This document shows, in pieces, positions 18,898-28,427 of a stretch of DNA of 64,000 bases. The position numbers and the translations under genes are program-made. The notes beneath the pieces were generated by a model. That model searched no databases. It saw only the letters and a program-made list of their open reading frames with translations, and was not told the DNA's origin. The number at the start of each line of letters is the position of its first letter. The first letter of the stretch is position 1. Location of the stretch: assembly GCF_900102035.1 (NCBI RefSeq), contig NZ_LT629689.1, positions 3,828,001-3,892,000 on the forward strand. Direction: 5' to 3'. The DNA is from Pseudomonas extremaustralis (GTDB taxonomy: Bacteria > Pseudomonadota > Gammaproteobacteria > Pseudomonadales > Pseudomonadaceae).

Positions 18898-19838
18898 ACG
18901 CGCCCTACAGAGATGGCTCTATGCCATCAGTCGGCGGCAATACTATGGCGCCAATTTTATGGCGTCAATTTGTCAAAGATGAATTTTTTTCTAAATGTTT
19001 CACGTGACATTACTGCCTACTCATGGGCCTGAAAATCGATAACTCCCCCCCTCATTTCTAAACTCATCAGCGACGGCTGGCCAAATTTTCATCTCAAGGG
19101 CCGCCGGTCACGGGATAGGTGCGCTTGCACCAAGCAAAAAACCTCAAATTAACCCAATAACAGAGCAGCAAAGGTCACCGAAGGGCCGAAAAACCACTCA
19201 ATGTGGTGAGTAGGTTATCCGGTGGTGGTAGCGCCTGAGTTCAGGCGACCTGAAATCCGACTTTTTCAACAGAGTCGGCCGATTTCTGCCCTTCGTGAAC
19301 GGCAGCTTCGGGTTGATTTACACCGGTCAGGCTCGGCCAGCGGACTGGTCAAATCCGATGCAAACAACTGGTCAAGTCGAATGCAAATGGGTGGTCAAGT
19401 CCATGCAATTACTCAAAGATGGACGATTCGCTGCTGATCGTGGTCGTCCAGCCATAACCCTGCCCATGATCCATCGCCACCAGTCCTGAGGAATATTGAT
19501 AGCCGCTCGTTTACTCTGGGATCTTCGCAGGCCGTCCATCGAGCAGTATCGGCGGAGTCCGGAACGTGAAAGGCGGTGATAGCGCTGTTGTTGTATTCAG
19601 GTTCGGGATGCAAAGTCATGTAGCGGCCCCCGGTAGAGTTTGAAAAGCGTTACGCAATGAGTTTGCAAGGTGTCTAAAGAATCCGGGGCGATTCAGAGGG
19701 TCGGCTTTGCGGTGTTCATGAACGGTCCTTTCGTGCAGGTGCAGTGTGGTTTTCTGAGGGGGCTATTAGAACAGAGTGGGGCTGCTGCGCAGCCTGACAC
19801 GAGCAACAACAAGCTCGTCAGCCATGGAAAATCGCACG
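18898..19838. other. Long intergenic region between cdiB and the LuxR regulator
   Basis: About 940 nt. The part next to cdiB (18898-19060) is AT-rich and likely holds the cdiBA promoter. The middle carries GC-rich sequence with a short set of direct repeats (19344-19408). The frames here are short and lack recognisable protein motifs. It looks like a graveyard of mobile DNA rather than a gene. Confidence 0.5.
19344..19408. repeat. Three imperfect ~20-nt direct repeats, 23-nt period
   Basis: Three copies of a 'ctggtcaa(a/g)tc...atgcaaa' unit start at 19344, 19367 and 19390. Copies 1 and 2 differ at four positions of 21; copy 3 lacks two bases. IS21-type elements carry multiple short terminal repeats, so a residual insertion-sequence end is one explanation; an operator array is another. 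No transposase gene remains nearby. Confidence 0.55.
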
Positions 19839-22568
19839 CTAACCGATCAACTTCAATTCCTGCGCCCTCGCCACCGCCTGGGTGCGCCGCTCTACCCCCA
19901 ACTTACTGTTGATATGGCTCGCATGGGTCTTGACCGTGTGCAGGGAAATGAACAACCGGTTGCTGATTTCCTGGTTCGAGCAGCCCTGGGCGATCAACTG
20001 CAGCACCGCCATCTCCCGGGCGCTCAAGGCCTCATGGCTGGGTGACGCATCCATGACGACAACGGCAGGCAGAAGCGCCAACAGGGTCTGGTTGAGTAAC
20101 CCACCGGGTTCCTTGCCGAGCTGCTCGCGCATCCAGTCCGGATGTTTTTCCAGCAGCCGCTGGAACGGTTGCAGCGCCCCTCCCGCGCCCGCCTCAAGGG
20201 CCTGGGCGAGCACCGCGCTCGCTTTGGCTTCGTGGCCGCTTTCCAATAACAACTGTGCCTGTTGGGTCAGGGCCATCAGGGCAATCATCTGGCGCCCGCT
20301 GTTGTGAGCCTGTTGCGCCAGTGCTTCGAGCCGTTGCAGCGCCGCTTCAGGTTGATGGCGAATGGCATCCAGTGTCGCCTGTTGCAACCCGATATGTTGC
20401 GGCAGGTGCGGGTGAAACTCCGGTGCGGCAGCAGCGTGGTCACCGTTGTAGGTTTGCCCCAGACGCGTCAGCCAGGCGTCGGCCAGGTCGGTGCGGCCCT
20501 GGGCCAGCCATAGCTCGCACTTGATCAGGGTAATCATCGCTAGGTAGTAGATCGGCGGCACGTCCCAGATATGCATCAAGCGCTCGGCCTCGGCAAGCTC
20601 GGCGAACGCGTTGGCAAAATCGTTGCGGCGCCCTTCGAAGCTGGCGATCACGCAATGCCCGATCAGTACGCTGATGTCGCGGCATGCGCGGGCTTCGACG
20701 AGTCCGGCGCGCAGGCTGGCAAGCCCCGCCTCGGGCTGCAAGCGCACCAGCAACAGATACCCTTCATAGAGCGACAAGCGTGCGCGCACGGCATACAGCC
20801 GCTGAGGCGCCAAGCCATGCAGGCGTTGCAGGCCTTGGCGCACTTCATCCAGCGAGCGCAGGATTTCGCCCCGCGCCTGCAACACCCGCGCGCGGTCGTA
20901 ATGGGCCAAGGCTTCGAACAGCGGGTTGCCGACGCGCTGCGCCAGTTCCAGGGATTCACGATTCAAGCCACGGGCGCGCCATAGATCGCCGTCGACGATC
21001 GCTAGGTTGGACAGGGTCGACAGGCACATCAGCCGCTGGCCATAACGCCGCTGCGGCAGGCTGTCCAAGGCTTCGCTGCAATAACGCTGGGTCAGCTCGC
21101 GATCACCTCGCCCCCGGGCGACGATCCCGCTCAGCGCCAGCCACTGTGCCAGCATCGACTTTTGCGCGGTGGCCGACGGCGCCGGCAGGAAGCGACTGAG
21201 GTAGCCCGACAATTCCTCGGCCGCATCCAACTGACAGGCCAGGCCCAACGCCCAGCTATAAAGCACGATCAAGCGCGGCGTGCTGATCAGCAGGCTGTCG
21301 GGCAAGTCCATTTTCCAGCGCAGCAGCATGCCGACGTTCTGCTCGGCCAGCAGTTGTTCCTCGGACAGGTTCTGCACCAGGTTGGCCGCCACATCCAAAT
21401 GGCCCGCACGCAACGCCTGCTCCACCGCTTCGTCGATCAGGCCCTGGGCATTGAACCAGCGGCATGCGCGCAGGTGCAGGCTGGCAGCGGGTAACACGTT
21501 GCTGCTCGCGCGACGGGTGCGCAGCAGGTCCGAGAATAAATGGTGATAACGGTACCAGTGGCCCTGATCGTCCAAAGGCACCAGGAACACCTGATGGGAA
21601 TGCAGGTAGCGCAGGATTTCGGCGCTGTCGTGGGCTTCACGCACGGCGTCGCACAGCTCGCTGCAAAAGCGCTCCTGGGACGCGGTGTCGAACAAAAACG
21701 CCTGCACCTCGGCCGGCAGGCAGTCGATCACCTCTTCCAGCAGATAATCGCGGATCAACCCTTCGCCACCATGCAGGCTTTGTGGCAACGCGCCTTCACT
21801 GCCGGCTTCGGACGCGGCCAGCAGCCAGAAGCGCAGGCCGGCCACCCAGCCTTCACTGCGGCGGATCAGATTGTCGAGGGCCTCGCCACGCAATGAACTG
21901 CTGTGGCGATCCAGCACGGCCAGGGATTCGGCATGGGTCAGGCGCAGGTCCTGCTCATGCAGCTCCAGCAAGTGCCGCGACAGGCGCAGCCGCGCCAGGT
22001 GCCAGTCCGGGCGTTGGCGACTGGTGACCAGCACCACCAGGCCATCGGGCAAATGGTTGAGGAAAAATTGCAGGCAACGGTCAAGCACCGGCCCCTGGGC
22101 CAGATGGTAGTCATCCAGCACCAGCAACAGTGGCGCGCGGGTGGACAGGTGCACGGTCAGCTCATCGAGCAGGCCATCGAGCCATTCTTCAAAGGCAAAG
22201 GGTTGGTGACGCTGGCGCATTTTCAGCAGGCCCAGGGATTGGGCGCCGAGTTGCGGGAAGTATTGCTGCAAACCGTCGAGCAGGCGCTCGAGGAAACGTC
22301 CGGGGTCGTTATCCCGCGGGCTCAGGCCCAGCCACAGGCTTTGCCAATGGGCCGGCAGGCCCTGGCAGAACTCCACCGCCAACGAACTCTTGCCGAACCC
22401 TGCTGGCGCGCTGACGAGCAGCAGGCGTCCTTCCAGTCCAGTGCTCAACCGCTCGCACAAGCGCGGTCGCGGCACGTAGCCATCAGGCAGCGGAGGTCGG
22501 TAGAAACGCCCTTCCAGGGGCGGAATGACCGCGCTGGCAGGCCTTTGGATTCGGGACAGATCAGTCAT
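19839..22568 (-). CDS. MalT/LAL-type LuxR family transcriptional regulator
   Basis: A large ATP-dependent activator of about 909 residues. It has an N-terminal NTPase (Walker A in VSAPAGFGKSSL, Walker B in LLLVLDDYHLA, and the TSRQRPDWHLARLRL segment), a long superhelical TPR-like middle, and a C-terminal LuxR helix-turn-helix (LSAREMAVLQLIAQGCSNQE, then ISNRLFISLHTVKTH). Such proteins activate catabolic operons when an inducer binds the middle domain. ATG at 22568 (MTDLSRIQR) is preferred for the AAGAG upstream; ATG at 22601 is possible. It is transcribed in the same direction as the DUF1329/DUF1302 genes upstream, its likely targets. Confidence 0.9.
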   Translation of the reverse strand: MTDLSRIQRPASAVIPPLEGRFYRPPLPDGYVPRPRLCERLSTGLEGRLLLVSAPAGFGKSSLAVEFCQGLPAHWQSLWLGLSPRDNDPGRFLERLLDGLQQYFPQLGAQSLGLLKMRQRHQPFAFEEWLDGLLDELTVHLSTRAPLLLVLDDYHLAQGPVLDRCLQFFLNHLPDGLVVLVTSRQRPDWHLARLRLSRHLLELHEQDLRLTHAESLAVLDRHSSSLRGEALDNLIRRSEGWVAGLRFWLLAASEAGSEGALPQSLHGGEGLIRDYLLEEVIDCLPAEVQAFLFDTASQERFCSELCDAVREAHDSAEILRYLHSHQVFLVPLDDQGHWYRYHHLFSDLLRTRRASSNVLPAASLHLRACRWFNAQGLIDEAVEQALRAGHLDVAANLVQNLSEEQLLAEQNVGMLLRWKMDLPDSLLISTPRLIVLYSWALGLACQLDAAEELSGYLSRFLPAPSATAQKSMLAQWLALSGIVARGRGDRELTQRYCSEALDSLPQRRYGQRLMCLSTLSNLAIVDGDLWRARGLNRESLELAQRVGNPLFEALAHYDRARVLQARGEILRSLDEVRQGLQRLHGLAPQRLYAVRARLSLYEGYLLLVRLQPEAGLASLRAGLVEARACRDISVLIGHCVIASFEGRRNDFANAFAELAEAERLMHIWDVPPIYYLAMITLIKCELWLAQGRTDLADAWLTRLGQTYNGDHAAAAPEFHPHLPQHIGLQQATLDAIRHQPEAALQRLEALAQQAHNSGRQMIALMALTQQAQLLLESGHEAKASAVLAQALEAGAGGALQPFQRLLEKHPDWMREQLGKEPGGLLNQTLLALLPAVVVMDASPSHEALSAREMAVLQLIAQGCSNQEISNRLFISLHTVKTHASHINSKLGVERRTQAVARAQELKLIG

Positions 22569-22693
22569 CGCCGGGCTCTTGTAGAAGGCTGTTGTCGGCA
22601 TTGCAGATGTCCGCAGACTAGCGGTAAAAGCGGCAGGTTTGTAGAGCTTTGCAACATTTGCCTGAAAAAGAACTACGACAAGAAATGTGAAAA

Positions 22694-22767
22694 GGGGCTT
22701 GCTCCCGACTGCGCTGGGTCAGCCAATGGATTTATTGGCTGTCAGACCGCTATCGGGAGCAAGCCCC
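22694..22767. repeat. REP-like palindromic pair
   Basis: The outer arms ggggcttgctcccga (22694-22708) and tcgggagcaagcccc (22753-22767) pair perfectly over 15 bp. An inner hairpin, agccaat/attggct (22721-22740), makes a cloverleaf-like fold. Such gggagcaagcccc palindromes are typical intergenic repeats of fluorescens-group Pseudomonas. It lies between DUF1329 and the regulator gene and may stabilise or end the upstream transcript. Confidence 0.8.
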
Positions 22768-22793
22768 CTCCCACATTTGGCTATGTGTGCAGC

Positions 22794-24158
22794 TTAGCGA
22801 ACACCGTCCTGGCGCAGGGCCGCTGGGGTGAAGTCGCTGGTGGTGGCGGTGAAGCCAAAGTCATACGCCTGCTTCTCTTCGTTCTTCATGCCCAGGGCCA
22901 GGTAGCGGCCGGACTGCAGATCGTAGAGGGTTTCCAGGGCATACCACGGCACTTGTTTGTCGTAGTAGTTCTCGGCGTGGGCTTCGGCGACGCGCCACAG
23001 TTGGCCACGACCGTCGTAGTGATCGATCACGGCCGCTTGCCAGGTGTCTTCGTCGATGAAGAAGTCACGTTTGGCGTAGATGTGGCGCTGGCCTTCCTTC
23101 AGGGTAGCGACCACGTGCCAGACGCGGCGCAGCTCGTAGCGTGCCAGGTCCTGGTTGATGTGGCCGGCCTTGATGATGTCGACGTATTTGAGCTTCGGAT
23201 CGTCGATCTTGTAGCTGTTGGAGGCGATGTAGATTTCCTTCTTGCCTTCCAGTTTCCAGTCGTAGCGGTCCGGCGCACCGTTGTACATGTCAAGGTTGTC
23301 GGAGGTACGCAGGCCATCGGCGGCGGTGCCCGGCCCGTCATAGGACACTTGCGGCGCCCGGCGCACACGGCGCTGGCCGGCGTTGTAGACCCACGCCGAA
23401 CGCGGTTCCTTCACCTGGTCCAGGGTTTCGTGGACCAGCAGCACACCACCGGCCAGGCGCGCCGGCGCGGTCACTTGCTGTTTGAAGTAGAACAGCACGT
23501 TGCCGGGGTTTTTCGGGTCGAAGTCCTTCATCTTGTCGCGGAACACGAACTGGTCTTTGAAGTACACCAGGCTGAACGAACCGTTGGTCTGCGGCGTGGC
23601 CTGGGTCACCAGGCGCGTCACGCTGCCGCCGCGATAGCGGGTGATGTGGTTCCAGATAACTTCCACGCCACTTTTAGGAATCGGGAACGGCACGGCGGTT
23701 TCGAAGTTTTCCAGACCGTTGCCGCCGGACACCAGATTGGTATGGGTGGCGTTCTTCTTGATGGCGGCGAACACATCGGCCGGCACGGTAGCGCCGCGAT
23801 GGGTCGGGTAGACCGGCATCTTGAAGGTTTCCGGGTAACGCTTGAACATCGCGTACTGCCCCGGCGCCAGCTTGTCTTTGTATTGCTCGACGTTCTGCGC
23901 GGTGATGATGAATTGCGGTTGTTCATTGGCGTAAGGGTTGGCCAGGAATCCACGGGCATCGACGGCGCCGGCGTTGGTCGGCATAGGCGACCATTTAGGG
24001 ATGGTCCCCGCTGCGTTACCGGCCATTTCGGCGCCCATCGGGGTCAGAGTCGTGCCGAGTTTGGCCGCTTCATCCGCCGAGACTGCGGCCATGACGTTGC
24101 TCGCCAGGATCGACAGCCCAAGCACACCGATGTGCAACAGACTTTTGGTTATTTTCAT
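22794..24158 (-). CDS. DUF1329 family exported protein
   Basis: A 454-residue exported protein with an N-terminal signal peptide ending near SNVMAAVSA. It has DUF1329 features: ADEAAKLGTTLTPMGAE near the N-terminus and AWVYNAGQRRVRRAPQVSYD in the middle, then DMYNGAPDRYDWKLEGKKE and the C-terminal YALETLYDLQSGRYLALG. ATG at 24158 follows AGGAAG; an upstream frame of 8 codons is not needed. The family is periplasmic/outer-membrane-associated, of unproven function, and is regularly encoded next to DUF1302 proteins, as here (29 nt downstream). A role in moving hydrophobic substrates or lipids is suggested from genome context only. Confidence 0.9.
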   Translation of the reverse strand: MKITKSLLHIGVLGLSILASNVMAAVSADEAAKLGTTLTPMGAEMAGNAAGTIPKWSPMPTNAGAVDARGFLANPYANEQPQFIITAQNVEQYKDKLAPGQYAMFKRYPETFKMPVYPTHRGATVPADVFAAIKKNATHTNLVSGGNGLENFETAVPFPIPKSGVEVIWNHITRYRGGSVTRLVTQATPQTNGSFSLVYFKDQFVFRDKMKDFDPKNPGNVLFYFKQQVTAPARLAGGVLLVHETLDQVKEPRSAWVYNAGQRRVRRAPQVSYDGPGTAADGLRTSDNLDMYNGAPDRYDWKLEGKKEIYIASNSYKIDDPKLKYVDIIKAGHINQDLARYELRRVWHVVATLKEGQRHIYAKRDFFIDEDTWQAAVIDHYDGRGQLWRVAEAHAENYYDKQVPWYALETLYDLQSGRYLALGMKNEEKQAYDFGFTATTSDFTPAALRQDGVR

Positions 24159-24187
24159 GTTCTGGTTCTTCCTGAAATGCAATGTGC

Positions 24188-26047
24188 TTAGAAGTTCACG
24201 CCGAGGCTCAGAGCAACGAAATCGCGATCATTCACCGTCGAGAAATCACCGCCGAAGAAGTTGGTGTAGTTCAGGCTGGCGGTGTAGGTGTTCTGGTATT
24301 CGGCATCCAGGCCCAGGCTGATGGCTTTGCGGCCCTCTTCGAAGTTGGCGCCCGGACCTGGGGAGTAACCCTTGACGTCGTGGGACCACGCCACGTTTGG
24401 CTTGAGGTTCACGCCGGCGAAGACGTCCGGGTATTCCCAGATGGCACGGGCGCGGTAGCCCCAGGAAGTGGCAGTGGTGAAGCCATCGTTGTTGCAGTTG
24501 GTATTGAGGCTGGCGGCATTAGCCAGCCCCCCACCCTGAGCAGTCGAGTTATTCAGCGCAGTACAGAAACCGCCAGGCAACGTACCGGGGCCGAATACCG
24601 GATCACGCCCGTAACGAGCCTCGGATTTGCTTTCCAGCCCGCCCACGTGTGTCACACCGATTTCAGCGACGGTGGTCAAGCGGCTGGCGCCCATCACTTG
24701 GTCGAAGAAGTGCGTGAACGTGGTCTGGAACTGAGTGACTTCCTTACGGTTGTAGCCATGCAGATCCTGGCCCGGACTGCCTTTGAGCACCGAAGCATTA
24801 CCGTAGCCTGGCAGCGGTGTGACACCGGCATAGAGGATGTCGGTGGTGCTCAATTGCACAGGAGCATTCGGGCGATAGCTCAACTCACCGCTCCACGCCG
24901 TGCCTGTCGGCAAGGTGGTGGAGAAGCTCAAACCATAAAGGCGAATGTCTTCAGGGTATTCGACGAAATAGTTGGAATTACCCGCGACAACCAGCGGACG
25001 CAACGTGCCTGGAAGCCCGATAGGCCCCGTGTAAGCAGACTGTGGCGCGCCCTGCGCACTGAAAATCGGCGCACGGCTGTGGTAGTTCATGAAGTACGCA
25101 CCGAACTCGGTGTCCAGCGGCTCGAAGTTGTAATGGAAGGCAACACCGAATTGGCCGCTATCGCGCGCGTCACGATCCGCCCCACGACGAACGAGGACGC
25201 CCTCGTTATTGACGTCCACACCATTGGCGGCAAGACCTGGGAGGACAGCCCCCGGCAGGAAGCGTCGACTGTTGAGCACCCGCAGGTTGTCACTGCAGCC
25301 ATCGGAAATAACATCAGGCTGAGAGAAGAACGTCCCGCAGTTATCCGTAACGGTCTGGTCCCATTCCAACTGATAGAACGCTTCCGCCGACAGGTTATCG
25401 GTCAAGGTTTGCGACACATAGAACATGTTGACCGGAATCAGGCCTTCCTTGATTTCGGCGCCCGGACGACGGAATGCAGACACGTCGATCGGGTTGATGG
25501 AGTTGATGCCGCCGCCGATGAAGGTACTTTCCCCCCAGCTCACCACCTGCTTACCGAAGCGCACAGCCCCCGGTTGATCGGCAATCGAATAGTTGTGATA
25601 AACGAACGCATCGAGAATCTGGCCACCAGAAGACTTGGCACCCTCCTTGCGGTTGTTATCGCTGATGTCCTTGAACTCCCGACTTTCATCCTTGAGTTCA
25701 AAGTCATACCAGTACTTGCCGCGCACAAACACACCGGTATCGCCGTACTTCAGTTCCAGGTCATGGATGCCCTTGAAGATCTTCGAAAACGTTTCGCCGC
25801 GCTTGAAGTTCAAGTGGCCGTCATCCGAGGTCTGGGACAAACCCTTGCCGCCGTTGTTCACGCCGATCAGGTCGCGGTTGGGCTTGGCTGTGGACCAGCT
25901 CGCCCCCACGGAAAGCGACGAGTCAAAACTCCCTTCGATTTCACCGATATTGAAACTGACGCCGAATGCGGGCCCGGCGAGCGTAGAGGCGAGACTGACG
26001 GCCAGGGGCAATCTTGCCCGGCGCCAGAACTGGTTTACTGAGGTCAT
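24188..26047 (-). CDS. DUF1302 family outer-membrane protein
   Basis: A 619-residue protein with a signal peptide (LAVSLASTLAGPAFGV), then FNIGEIEGSFDSSLSVGASW, the classic DUF1302 start, and many amphipathic strands ending in VALSLGVNF with a C-terminal Phe, as expected for an outer-membrane barrel. ATG at 26047 has GGAG 8 nt upstream; a much longer upstream frame is GC-rich shadow. The function is unknown; the family appears with DUF1329 in operons for lipid-like or terpenoid substrates. It is the first gene of the minus-strand unit DUF1302 - DUF1329 - LuxR regulator. Confidence 0.9.
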   Translation of the reverse strand: MTSVNQFWRRARLPLAVSLASTLAGPAFGVSFNIGEIEGSFDSSLSVGASWSTAKPNRDLIGVNNGGKGLSQTSDDGHLNFKRGETFSKIFKGIHDLELKYGDTGVFVRGKYWYDFELKDESREFKDISDNNRKEGAKSSGGQILDAFVYHNYSIADQPGAVRFGKQVVSWGESTFIGGGINSINPIDVSAFRRPGAEIKEGLIPVNMFYVSQTLTDNLSAEAFYQLEWDQTVTDNCGTFFSQPDVISDGCSDNLRVLNSRRFLPGAVLPGLAANGVDVNNEGVLVRRGADRDARDSGQFGVAFHYNFEPLDTEFGAYFMNYHSRAPIFSAQGAPQSAYTGPIGLPGTLRPLVVAGNSNYFVEYPEDIRLYGLSFSTTLPTGTAWSGELSYRPNAPVQLSTTDILYAGVTPLPGYGNASVLKGSPGQDLHGYNRKEVTQFQTTFTHFFDQVMGASRLTTVAEIGVTHVGGLESKSEARYGRDPVFGPGTLPGGFCTALNNSTAQGGGLANAASLNTNCNNDGFTTATSWGYRARAIWEYPDVFAGVNLKPNVAWSHDVKGYSPGPGANFEEGRKAISLGLDAEYQNTYTASLNYTNFFGGDFSTVNDRDFVALSLGVNF

Positions 26048-26378
26048 CGACGCTACTCCATGTGCATTATTGTTATGGCAGTGAGTTCTTTCTGTGATGC
26101 ATGTAACGGCCGGAATACAACGATTCCAATGCCGCTCGGCAACCGAGCCCCCATGGCCCGAAGCGAAACATCCGTGAAAAACTCTGGAAGGGACTATAGC
26201 CAGCAGGGGGGTAGCGCTTGATCCCTCTAAAGTGTGATTTGCATCAGCAACCCGTCTGCCACAACCCTTTCGCCACGTCGGCGAGGGCCGACGCGGCAAG
26301 GATGGCTGAAAACTGGCAAATCACAAGTGAAGGCGCGAGATAGAGCGTTGCCGTGCCACGAGGGCACGGCAAATCCAC
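26048..26378 (-). promoter_or_regulatory. Upstream region of the DUF1302-DUF1329 unit
   Basis: About 330 nt with no gene. It should contain the promoter of the DUF1302 unit; a TATAGT hexamer on the minus strand near 26199 is a possible -10, with no clear -35. Right after the acyl-CoA ligase stop there is a perfect hairpin, ttgccgtgcc/acg/agggcacggcaa (26348-26372), without a U-run; it probably terminates or protects that transcript. No operator could be assigned. Confidence 0.4.
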
Positions 26379-28061
26379 TCAGAGGGTAGAAAGGAACGTA
26401 CTGTTGTTGGCCTGCCATTCGATGATGTCAACGCGGATACGCTTTTTGTCGAGCTTGCCGACACTGGTCTTGGGAATTTCCGTAACAATAGCGATCTGGC
26501 TCGGAATCGCCCACTTACTCAAATGGCCCAACTCCACGAACGGCTTGAGGTGTTCCTTGAGCTCACGGGCCCCAATCACATGGCCATCACGCAGCACCAG
26601 CAATGCAAACGGGCGCTCGCCCCACTGCGGATCAGCGATGCCCACCACCGCTACTTCGCGTACCGACGGATGGCGGCTGACCAGGTCTTCGAGGGCCAGG
26701 GATGAGACCCACTCACCGCCGGTCTTGATCACGTCCTTGATGCGGTCGCGGATGTCGATCACCCCGAACGCGTCGAGGGTCGCCACGTCGCCGGTGTGCA
26801 TCCAGCCGCCTTCCCACAGCTCCGCGCCTTTTTGCGGCTCGTTGTAATAGCCCTCGGTCAGCCACGGCGCACGCAGTACCAACTCGCCCTGGGATTCACC
26901 GTCGGCGGGCAGGAAGTTGCCCTCGGCGTCAATGATCGCCGCTTCCACCAACGGCCCAGGCACGCCGGCCTTGATACGGTAAGTGGTGCGCTCGTCCTCG
27001 GTGCCGGCGATCAACTCTTCATTGAGGTGAGCACAGGACACCAGTGGCCCGGTCTCGGACATACCGTACGCAGCGGTCAGTTGAATCCCACGAGCCTTGG
27101 CGGCTTCGTACAGCGTGCGGTTGAGGGCGCTGCCGCCGATGACGATTTTCCAGCCGCCAAAGTCCACACCCTGGGCCGCCTTGGCGTTGAGCACCATTTG
27201 CAGGATGGTCGGCACGCAGTGGGAGAACGTGACCTTCTCCTTGCGCCACAGCTCCACAAGGTATTCCGGGTCGTAGCGACCGGGGTAGACCTGTTTCAGG
27301 CCAAGCATGGTCGCCACATACGGCAGGCCCCAGGCATGCACGTGGAACATCGGCGTGATCGGCATATACACGTCGTTGGTGCCCAGCAGGCGCACGCTGT
27401 CGACGCAACCCATGATGGTCGCCACCCCAATGGTGTGCAGCACCAGTTGGCGATGGGTGAAGTACACACCCTTGGGATTGCCGGTGGTGCCGGTGGTGTA
27501 GAAGGTAGTAGCGACGGAGTGTTCGTCGAAGTCCTGGAAGTCGTACGTCGGGCTGGCAGCGGCCAGCAGGGTTTCGTACTCGCCCACCAGGTTGGGCAAC
27601 TCGGCGGTCTTGGACTCGCCGTCCGTGAGCAGCAAGGTCTTGTCGACGGTGGTGAGCTGCCCGGCGATAGCCTGGTAAAGCCCCACGAACTCACTGTTGA
27701 CCAGCACAAAGCGGTCCTCGGCGTGGTTCATGGTGTAGAGAATCTGCTCCGGCGACAGGCGCACGTTAATGGTGTGGATCACCGCGCCGATCATCGGGAT
27801 GGCGAACATGCATTCCAGATAACGGTGGCTGTCCCAGTCCATTACGGCGACGGTATCACCCGCCTTGACCCCGGCTTCGGTGAGCACATTGGCCAGGCGC
27901 GCGACCCGTTCGATCAGGGTCGGATAGGTGTAGCGCAGCTTGTCGCGATAGATGATTTCCCGGGTTTTTTCGTAACGGGCGCCTGACATCAACAGGCGTT
28001 TGATCAACAGCGGGTATTGGTACGCACCTTCGGCGGGCGGGATAACACGGGTCTGCAACAT
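26379..28061 (-). CDS. Fatty-acyl-CoA ligase (AMP-forming)
   Basis: A 560-residue ANL-superfamily enzyme that adenylates a carboxylic acid and transfers it to CoA. Motifs in order: P-loop-like TTFYTTGTTGNPKGV (A3), the PMFHVHAWGLPY segment, AAYGMSETGP (A5), GWMHTGDVATLD with DIRDRIKDVIKTGGEWVS (A7-A8), and the C-terminal lysine in IPKTSVGKLDKKRIR (A10). The acyl chain preference cannot be read from sequence; its similarity is to medium/long-chain ligases such as AlkK. It is transcribed in the same direction as the DUF1302/DUF1329 genes 330 nt downstream, so activation of an imported acid is a reasonable joint role. Confidence 0.9.
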   Translation of the reverse strand: MLQTRVIPPAEGAYQYPLLIKRLLMSGARYEKTREIIYRDKLRYTYPTLIERVARLANVLTEAGVKAGDTVAVMDWDSHRYLECMFAIPMIGAVIHTINVRLSPEQILYTMNHAEDRFVLVNSEFVGLYQAIAGQLTTVDKTLLLTDGESKTAELPNLVGEYETLLAAASPTYDFQDFDEHSVATTFYTTGTTGNPKGVYFTHRQLVLHTIGVATIMGCVDSVRLLGTNDVYMPITPMFHVHAWGLPYVATMLGLKQVYPGRYDPEYLVELWRKEKVTFSHCVPTILQMVLNAKAAQGVDFGGWKIVIGGSALNRTLYEAAKARGIQLTAAYGMSETGPLVSCAHLNEELIAGTEDERTTYRIKAGVPGPLVEAAIIDAEGNFLPADGESQGELVLRAPWLTEGYYNEPQKGAELWEGGWMHTGDVATLDAFGVIDIRDRIKDVIKTGGEWVSSLALEDLVSRHPSVREVAVVGIADPQWGERPFALLVLRDGHVIGARELKEHLKPFVELGHLSKWAIPSQIAIVTEIPKTSVGKLDKKRIRVDIIEWQANNSTFLSTL

Positions 28062-28427
28062 ACGAATCCCTTTTTATGACTGCACGGTCTTGGCTTGAAG
28101 ACCTGCACTGTAGAGACGTTATGTGTCGGCCAAATCAGCCAAAGGAATGATTTGCAGGGTCTGGAGAATGCTAGCTTTGCGCCAGCATCAAAGCCTGGTA
28201 GCGACCTGATCTGGAGAGCTTTTTGATATCGACCACGCTCATTGATGAAGCCGTATTTGCACCATTCTTACCTTGACTGACGCCCATATCAGCCACTTCC
28301 CACCCCCGTTCCGACTGCCTCCGACAGCAACTTCGTATTCTCCGCAGATTCGGCTTTTAACGGTTGCCCCTGCACATTTTGCGGGCTTAGGTTCCTCGCC
28401 AACACTGACAACGACGAGGGAATGCAC
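28062..28427. other. Intergenic region between the ligase and the 28.4-kb cluster
   Basis: About 360 nt between divergently transcribed genes, so both promoters should be here. No clear consensus promoter, riboswitch or small gene was recognised. The 60 nt before 28428 hold a GAGGG ribosome-binding site. Confidence 0.4.

Noticed and set aside
19344..19408. CRISPR array
   Set aside because: Only three imperfect repeats with 2-3-nt gaps, not spacers of uniform length; no cas genes.
21903..24191. A 762-codon plus-strand frame over the regulator and DUF1329
   Set aside because: It crosses the opposite side of two well-supported genes and reads glutamine/histidine-rich shadow sequence.
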